From assembly GCA_022798035.1 (NCBI GenBank), contig JAAWLS010000004.1:1-20502 (forward strand): DNA of 20,502 nt, written 5' to 3'. The notes below the pieces were generated by a model. That model ran no database searches. It worked only from the letters and a program-made list of their open reading frames with translations, and was not told the DNA's origin. This stretch comes from Lachnospiraceae bacterium (lineage in GTDB: Bacteria; Bacillota; Clostridia; Lachnospirales; Lachnospiraceae). Of the stretch, positions 14,837-20,502 are shown piece by piece. Position 1 is the stretch's first letter. Each line of letters starts with the position of its first letter. Made by a program: the position numbers and the translations under genes.

Positions 14837-17800
14837 ATGAAATCATCAAAGAGAATTGCAGCATTGTTTTTATCGGTGTGTATGATGATGTCCTCTGTGG
14901 GCATACAAGCCCAGGCTCAAACGGAAAATACCCTGCAGGCCAAACCGATAGAGCTGGAGGATGAAACGGAGAGAGAACTATTAGGCGGGGAAGAACGAAA
15001 ACAGATGGAATCTGTCGGCGGTGGGACAGAGCTGGAAGAAGAGATATCAGAAGAAGAAAAAGAATCTGACGGGGAGAAAAACTCTGAAAAAGATTCTGAG
15101 CTGAAAAGTGAAACCTTCCAGGAGACCAGGGAAGCTCTTACGGAAACGAAAGAGCCGGAAATCATTCAGGAAGAAGGCGTTTTGAATTATGTTATGCAGG
15201 AGAGCACTTACATTGAGACGCCGGGGCAGCAGAATGTGGTTGCAAGCCTGGGAGCAGACAAAAGCACGGTAGAGAGCGCTCAGCTTCAGTACAGAAATGT
15301 TGCTGCGAATCAGGAACTGACGGTAGATGCCGCTAAAATTGCGGGAAATATGGCGCGTTTTACTATGGAATATAACAGTGAGGCGCAGAGCGGAATTTAT
15401 GAATTGAAAAGCATTACCTGGCAGACGGCTGGGAAATCTTACATCGTTCAATTGGACAAATCCGGCATGGAAGTAACTTACGGTGTCAACCGGGAAGTGG
15501 AAGCAGAACCGGATGATATGCTGATTGACGAGAAATTGTTAGAGGAAGTGGAAGCCAATGTGGTGACCATGGATGGAAATGGAAATACTATCTCAGAAAA
15601 TTCTGTGGAGAACGTGCTGGAACAGGCCCAGACAGCCGGAAATATTATTCCAAGAGAGGCAGTAAAAAGAGGCTCCAAGAGTATGGTAATCGTTTTGGAC
15701 CCAGGACACGACAGCACACATGCGGGCGCCAGAAAAAATGGATGTATTGAGGAAGACCTTGTCTTAAAAATTGCCCTCTACTGTAAGGCAGAACTGCAGA
15801 AATACAATTTGATAAATGTCTATATGACCAGAGAGACCAAGGCATGTCCTTACGGCGCATCCGGAATCACTTCTTCCACCTGTAATGCTTCTCGTGTGGA
15901 GTTTGCAAAGAAAAAGGGAGCAGACGTCTATGTAAGCTTTCATTTAAATTCCAGCGTCAGCAGTACACCGCAGGGAGTAGGCGTTTACTATCCCAATGGC
16001 AATTATCGTCCCAACATTGGAGCAGAAGGAAAAGGGCTTGCGTCAGATATCTATAAGAAACTGGCGGCTTTGGGATTGTCTACCTGGGCAGGAGGCATTT
16101 TAATTCACAATTCAGAAAATAATACCCTGTATCCAGACGGCTCTTTGGCAGATTATTTAGCTGTTATCCGCAGAAGCAAAGAGGCAGGGTTTCCAGCAGT
16201 ATTGATTGAACATGCATTTTTAAGCAACATAAATGATGTCAACAATTTTTTGAATTCAGATGCAAAGCTTAAGAAGCTCGGTATTGCAGATGCCCAGGGA
16301 ATTGCAGAGTATTATGATTTATCCTTGAAAGGCAAACAGGCAGAAATCTCGTCCATACAGTCCAGAAATAGTACAAAGCTCCGAATTAGCTGGAGCGCAG
16401 TGACAGGCGCAGTCTCGTATCAGGTATATCGAAGCGAATCTGAAAATGGAGATTATACTCTGGCAGGCGAGGTGGCCGGAAACACTTATGAGGATGATGG
16501 ACTCACTCCGGGAAAAACCTATTATTATAAGATACGTACAGCCTATGGGGACGGAAATAAATCTGATTTTTCACAGCCCTATTCTGGAAAGACACTTGTA
16601 ACGCCGGGAATTATTTCAGCCGTTTCTAAGTCGGGAGGAAAAATAAATTTGTCCTGGAATACGGTGGCAGGGGCTGCTCAATATGAGATTACCCGCAGAG
16701 AGGCCGGAAAGGATGGCTACAGCAAAATTGCAACGGTGAAAGCAGGCCAGACTTCTTATTTGGACAGCAATGTGAAAACGCAGAAAACATATTACTATAA
16801 AGTGCGGGCAAGAGGCGGAGAAAAGAATGGCTACAGTAATTATTCCAAAGCTTATTCCGGATGGGCAGTAAAAAAGACTAAAATTTCCAGTGTGAGGTCC
16901 AAGACGAGTACGTCTCTGCAGATTAAATGGAATAAGGTAGAGAATGCATATGCGTATCGAATTCAGAGAAGCACTTCCAAAAAAGGAAAATATACGACAG
17001 TGGCTACTGTAAAATCGGCGAAGAGTACAAGTTATGAAGACAAGAAGCTAAAGACAGGCAAAAATTATTATTACAGGATTGAGGTATTAAACCGGGTAGG
17101 AGGAAAGAATGGCTACAGCGGCTACTGCAGCCCTGTGTCTGGAAGTACGGTGAAGGGAACTTCCATCGTATATGTGAAATCTCAGAGAAGCAACGGCATG
17201 GAGATTAAATGGAAAAAAGACTCCAAAGCGTATTCATACAAAATTAAGCGCAGCACCAGCAAAAATGGAAATTATAAGACGATTGCGGAAATTAAAAAAG
17301 CGGCAACTGTCAAATATGTGGACAAAAAAATCAGCAGTGGAAAAAAATATTACTATGTGGTGGAGACCGTTATCAAAAAGAATGGTGTGAAACAGTACAG
17401 CGGCAATTCCAAAGCGGTTTCAGCAACCAATATTGCTAAAATTCCAGTGCAGTCTCTTCAGGCAGAACAAAAGGGAATAAAATTGACCTGGAAAAAAACA
17501 GCCGGAACCAGCAGCTATCAGATTGTCCGCAGTGAGGAAGAAAGAGGCACTTACAAAGAGATTGCAAAACTGGGAAGCGAGACAACTTCTTACACAGATA
17601 CCAGTGTAAAAGCAGGCCAGAGATATTATTATAAAATCCGCGGGGTGAAAGATGGAAAATATACTGGATACGGTACTTACAGTGAACCTTTGGAAAAATG
17701 GGCAATTGCTGCGCCTGCCGGCTTGAAGGTTTCTCAATCTAAACCGAATCAAATGAAATTATCCTGGAAAGAAGTAAAGGGGGCCTCTGAATATGAGATT

Positions 17801-18286
17801 CTAAGAAGCGTCAACAAGAACAGAAGTTATAAAGTGATTGCAAAAGTATCCGGACAAAAGACGGTTTCTTATTTAGACAAATCTGTGCAGCCAGAAGTGA
17901 CTTACTATTACAAAGTGGCAGCCAGAGGTAAGCAGAAATCGGCGGCAGGCAGAGGCGAAGAGTCAAATATTGTATCTGGGAAGACTTCCATAGAAAAGAG
18001 TGAAATAACAGCCATCACAGAAAATGCCCAGAAATTTTTGGAGATTCAGGTAAAGGAGATACAGGGAGCCTTTGGATATGAGCTTCAGAGAAGTCTGCAG
18101 CCAGAACAGGGATTTGAGACAATAGGCATAATAGATACTAAGACAAAGAGTTTCACAGACAAAGATGTTGTAGAAGGAAGTACTTACCACTACCGTGTCA
18201 GAACCATATGGAAGATAGAAGATACGGAGTATTACAGTGGGTATTCATCCGTAAAGGAGAAAGCCGTGGGAACAGCGGCACAATAG
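14837..18286 (+). CDS. Secreted N-acetylmuramoyl-L-alanine amidase (Amidase_3) with seven FnIII-like repeats
   Basis: This 1149-residue protein cuts the bond between N-acetylmuramic acid and the stem peptide. A signal peptide (about 1-26, ending near AQA) is followed by a glutamate/serine/lysine-rich acidic linker (about 38-115) and a conserved-looking region of unknown fold (117-217) that begins LNYVMQESTYIETPG. The catalytic domain spans about 280-495. Its zinc ligands are H291 in VLDPGHD, E305 in IEEDL and H369 in VSFHLNSS, and the catalytic glutamate is E458 in AVLIEHAF. From about 502 to the end come seven FnIII-like domains of about 92 residues. Each has a strand-B W (except the last, which has V), a following strand of the form YxIxRS and a strand-F YYYK/YYYR. 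The repeats are lysine rich and probably bind wall polymers. The start ATG 14837 is preceded by GGAG at 14825-14828. The next gene starts 15 bases after the stop. Confidence 0.93.
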   Translation: MKSSKRIAALFLSVCMMMSSVGIQAQAQTENTLQAKPIELEDETERELLGGEERKQMESVGGGTELEEEISEEEKESDGEKNSEKDSELKSETFQETREALTETKEPEIIQEEGVLNYVMQESTYIETPGQQNVVASLGADKSTVESAQLQYRNVAANQELTVDAAKIAGNMARFTMEYNSEAQSGIYELKSITWQTAGKSYIVQLDKSGMEVTYGVNREVEAEPDDMLIDEKLLEEVEANVVTMDGNGNTISENSVENVLEQAQTAGNIIPREAVKRGSKSMVIVLDPGHDSTHAGARKNGCIEEDLVLKIALYCKAELQKYNLINVYMTRETKACPYGASGITSSTCNASRVEFAKKKGADVYVSFHLNSSVSSTPQGVGVYYPNGNYRPNIGAEGKGLASDIYKKLAALGLSTWAGGILIHNSENNTLYPDGSLADYLAVIRRSKEAGFPAVLIEHAFLSNINDVNNFLNSDAKLKKLGIADAQGIAEYYDLSLKGKQAEISSIQSRNSTKLRISWSAVTGAVSYQVYRSESENGDYTLAGEVAGNTYEDDGLTPGKTYYYKIRTAYGDGNKSDFSQPYSGKTLVTPGIISAVSKSGGKINLSWNTVAGAAQYEITRREAGKDGYSKIATVKAGQTSYLDSNVKTQKTYYYKVRARGGEKNGYSNYSKAYSGWAVKKTKISSVRSKTSTSLQIKWNKVENAYAYRIQRSTSKKGKYTTVATVKSAKSTSYEDKKLKTGKNYYYRIEVLNRVGGKNGYSGYCSPVSGSTVKGTSIVYVKSQRSNGMEIKWKKDSKAYSYKIKRSTSKNGNYKTIAEIKKAATVKYVDKKISSGKKYYYVVETVIKKNGVKQYSGNSKAVSATNIAKIPVQSLQAEQKGIKLTWKKTAGTSSYQIVRSEEERGTYKEIAKLGSETTSYTDTSVKAGQRYYYKIRGVKDGKYTGYGTYSEPLEKWAIAAPAGLKVSQSKPNQMKLSWKEVKGASEYEILRSVNKNRSYKVIAKVSGQKTVSYLDKSVQPEVTYYYKVAARGKQKSAAGRGEESNIVSGKTSIEKSEITAITENAQKFLEIQVKEIQGAFGYELQRSLQPEQGFETIGIIDTKTKSFTDKDVVEGSTYHYRVRTIWKIEDTEYYSGYSSVKEKAVGTAAQ

Positions 18287-18301
18287 AAAAGGAGGAAAAA
18301 G

Positions 18302-20502
18302 ATGAGACCAAAGAAGAGGATAAAGTTAGCAGCCCTGTGTCTGACAGCGGCAATGCTGACGGCCGATTTTTATGGAGCCGGCCAACTGGCATATGCCAGC
18401 CAGCCAGAAGCTTCAAATGCAGAAGAGAGTCTGCAGAAATCAGTAGGAGATGTGGAGGAAAATTCACAAAAAGAAGAGAATACGCAGAACTTAAAGGAGA
18501 CAAAAGACAACAGCGAAGACACACAGAATTCTGACGAGAACCAGAGTCCGGACCAGGAAAATGCAGGGGAGAATTCTGACGAGAACCAGAGTCCGGACCA
18601 GGAAAATACCGGGGAGAATTCAGGACTGGAAAATCCTGAGGAGAATCAGAAACAGCCGGAAGATTTGAAAAATGGGGTTCAGGAGAATTCCGGCGATTCC
18701 AAAGACGACCAGGAAAATCAGGGCAAAAGAGAAATTAAAGAAGAGGAAATGCAGGAGCTGTTAGGGGAAGTTGAGAGAGAAGAGGAGCAAAAAGAACTTT
18801 CTCCGGAGGAGGCTTTTGCAGAGCTCTTAAAAGAATATGACATGTACGGCGTTTTGACAGGCAGCGTGGAATTTCTCGTACGTCAGGAGGCTTCCAGAGA
18901 TGCGGCCGTAGTGCAGACTTTGCCCAGCGGACATCAGGTCAAGCTGACAGGCGTGGTACTGACAGATGCAGACGTGTGGTTTCAGATTTCCTTTGCAGTC
19001 AATGATACAGAATACAGCGGATATCTTCAAAGTGATTTCATTGTCTCCCAGGATGAGAGACTGTCAGCCTGGCGGGACCAGTATCTTGCCGCAGGAGGAA
19101 GCCGTGCCCTCAGCAGAGTGAATGCTTCCGGCAATACGGATTTGAACGCTTTTCCAAGCAGCTACCGCTCTTATATTCAATCTTTGATTAAGGCTCATCC
19201 CAACTGGACGTTTGTGCCTATGAATACAAATTTAAACTGGGATGATGTGCTGAAAGCGGAGACAGCAGATGCAGTGAGTTTGGTGGAAAACCGCTGGCCG
19301 GCTACCTGGAAATCCACGGATTCCGGCTCTTATAATATGGAGACAGGGGAGTGGTATATTAAGAACGGAACTACCTGGGTACAGGCATCTGAATCTCTTG
19401 TGAGATATTATCTGGACCCTAGAAATTTTTTAAATGAGGAGTCAGTATTCCAGTTTGAGCAGCTCACTTACAACAAATCCGCCCACACAGAAGACGGTGT
19501 GGAGAAAATTTTAAGCGGTACCTTTATGAGCCATAAGAAACTGGAAGACGGTTCTGGTGATACATATGCCAAAGTATTTATGGAGATTGGAAAAGAACTG
19601 AAAGTGAGCCCGTATTTTCTGGCCAGCCGTGTTCGTCAGGAACAGGGAACACAGGGGAATTCTTCTCTGATTTCAGGTACTTATCCCGGTTATGAGGGCT
19701 ATTACAATTATTTTAACATAGGAGCTACGGGAATTGGGAATGACGTAATTACCAGCGGACTGACTGAGGCCAAGAATGAAGGGTGGAACAGCCGTTACAA
19801 GGCTCTGAAAGGAGGGGCTTCCAAAGCTGCTTCCCGCTATATTGCCAGAGGCCAGGACACATTCTACTTACAGAAATTTGACGTGGACAGTTCCTATGAC
19901 GGATTGTACTGGCATCAGTATATGCAGCATCTGCTGGCCGCAGATTTAGAAGGAAAAAAGGTACAGGAAAGTTATGAGTCTATGGGAGCGTTAAACAACA
20001 GTTTTGTGTTTAAGGTTCCAGTGTATAAAAATATGCCTTCCAAGCCAATGGCTAAACCGGAAGAGAACCTCAGCAAACCTTCTCTGAAAGCTTCCAATAA
20101 CGGAGGTACCTCTGTAAAGTTATCCTGGGAGACAGTATCGGGAGCAGTAGGCTATCGTATTTACCGTGCGGAAGGAGACGGAAGCTATACCAAGTTAAAG
20201 ACCGTGAGCGGCCTTATGAGCACCTCTTATGAGGATACGTCTGTGGTGCCTGGTAAAAAATATAATTATAAAATCCGGGCGTATCTGCAGTTGAAAGAAG
20301 GGAAACAATATTCTCCTTATTCTAATGTAAAGACCATTGATTACACGGTTCCGGCAGTTTCCTGGAATAAGTTCAGCGTGAAAAATTACAAAACCATAGA
20401 ACTCTCCTGGAAGCAGGCAGAAGCGGACGGATATAAGATTTACCGGAAAACAGATTCTGGAAATCATGGATTCCGGACAGATGCAGGAGACGGAATTAAG
20501 TA
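18302..20502 (+). CDS. Secreted GH73-type endo-beta-N-acetylglucosaminidase with SH3-like and FnIII-like domains (3' end beyond window)
   Basis: A frame open for 733 codons reaches the window end without a stop. It starts MRPKKRIKLAALCLTAAMLT, a signal peptide cleaved near AYA (30-32). Residues about 36-172 are an acidic linker rich in N, E, Q and S, which contains a 15-residue tandem repeat. An SH3-like domain follows (about 180-250, MYGVLTGSVEFLVRQEAS). The glucosaminidase domain (about 285-550) has KAHPNWTFVPMNT, RYYLDPRNFLNEESVFQFEQ and SPYFLASRVRQEQG, where E447 is the probable catalytic acid, then YYNYFNIGATG. FnIII-like units begin at about 590 and 683, and the second is cut by the window edge. 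The enzyme should cleave glycan strands, complementing the upstream amidase. AGGAGG at 18290-18295 sets the start, and the 15-base gap puts both genes in one operon. Confidence 0.92.
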   Translation, partial: MRPKKRIKLAALCLTAAMLTADFYGAGQLAYASQPEASNAEESLQKSVGDVEENSQKEENTQNLKETKDNSEDTQNSDENQSPDQENAGENSDENQSPDQENTGENSGLENPEENQKQPEDLKNGVQENSGDSKDDQENQGKREIKEEEMQELLGEVEREEEQKELSPEEAFAELLKEYDMYGVLTGSVEFLVRQEASRDAAVVQTLPSGHQVKLTGVVLTDADVWFQISFAVNDTEYSGYLQSDFIVSQDERLSAWRDQYLAAGGSRALSRVNASGNTDLNAFPSSYRSYIQSLIKAHPNWTFVPMNTNLNWDDVLKAETADAVSLVENRWPATWKSTDSGSYNMETGEWYIKNGTTWVQASESLVRYYLDPRNFLNEESVFQFEQLTYNKSAHTEDGVEKILSGTFMSHKKLEDGSGDTYAKVFMEIGKELKVSPYFLASRVRQEQGTQGNSSLISGTYPGYEGYYNYFNIGATGIGNDVITSGLTEAKNEGWNSRYKALKGGASKAASRYIARGQDTFYLQKFDVDSSYDGLYWHQYMQHLLAADLEGKKVQESYESMGALNNSFVFKVPVYKNMPSKPMAKPEENLSKPSLKASNNGGTSVKLSWETVSGAVGYRIYRAEGDGSYTKLKTVSGLMSTSYEDTSVVPGKKYNYKIRAYLQLKEGKQYSPYSNVKTIDYTVPAVSWNKFSVKNYKTIELSWKQAEADGYKIYRKTDSGNHGFRTDAGDGIK
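18527..18616 (+). repeat. Two tandem 45-bp units in the acidic linker of the glucosaminidase
   Basis: Copy 1 (18527-18571) and copy 2 (18572-18616) differ at two bases only and encode NSDENQSPDQENAGE and NSDENQSPDQENTGE. A third, decayed unit (NSGLENPEENQ) follows from 18617. The unit length is a multiple of three, so changes in copy number would keep the frame and only alter linker length. Confidence 0.95.

Noticed and set aside
18208..18534. Forward open frame of 108 codons across the amidase-glucosaminidase junction
   Set aside because: It overlaps the end of one real gene and the signal peptide and linker of the next, both with good start sites and domains. Composition is only a shifted reading of an acidic linker.
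1..20502. tRNA, rRNA, phage or defence-system genes
   Set aside because: I found no tRNA-like cloverleaf, rRNA sequence, integrase, nuclease or toxin-antitoxin pattern in the window.

Overview
The window is one strand of a cell-envelope glycopolymer locus from a Gram-positive anaerobe, most likely a Lachnospiraceae member (Clostridia). This is an inference. It rests on moderate-to-low G+C, strong AGGAGG-type ribosome binding sites, a Wzx/Wzy/Wzz-type cluster followed by a LytR-CpsA-Psr (LCP) ligase, and large secreted murein hydrolases carrying fibronectin-type-III (FnIII) repeats behind acidic low-complexity linkers. Every gene I support is on the + strand.

Region 1 (1-4502) holds the tail of an unidentified gene, a GT4-type glycosyltransferase, a Wzy-like polymerase, a Wzx-like flippase and a hexapeptide-repeat acetyltransferase. 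The genes are tightly packed. The acetyltransferase carries an uninterrupted run of nine G's near its 5' end, a candidate phase-variation switch.

Region 2 (4548-8462) encodes the three enzymes that turn UDP-GlcNAc into UDP-N-acetyl-L-fucosamine (CapE/FnlA, CapF/FnlB and CapG/FnlC homologues). The first gene is separated from the other two by about 555 bases of gene relics. One is the 5' end of a UbiA-family prenyltransferase. The other is the decayed 3' end of an unrecognised gene whose old stop codon still overlaps the start of fnlB.

Region 3 (8462-12955) encodes a Wzz-like chain-length regulator whose cytoplasmic tail looks like a tyrosine-kinase fold without a Walker A motif. Next comes a large polytopic membrane protein gene that appears split in two by in-frame stops, and then an LCP-family transferase. 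A strong intrinsic terminator at 12966-13008 closes the polysaccharide operon.

Region 4 (13010-20502) is a cell-wall module. It has a promoter, a secreted protein made almost only of FnIII-like domains, a terminator, a second promoter region with direct repeats, and then a two-gene operon. That operon encodes an N-acetylmuramoyl-L-alanine amidase with seven FnIII-like repeats and a GH73-type glucosaminidase with an SH3-like domain and FnIII-like domains. The glucosaminidase gene runs off the window's end.

A working picture (inference): a FucNAc-containing, possibly variably O-acetylated polymer is assembled on a lipid carrier, flipped by Wzx, polymerised by Wzy under Wzz control and attached to peptidoglycan by the LCP enzyme. 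The neighbouring FnIII proteins remodel or bind the same wall. The initiating sugar transferase and any further glycosyltransferases are not in the window and presumably lie upstream.
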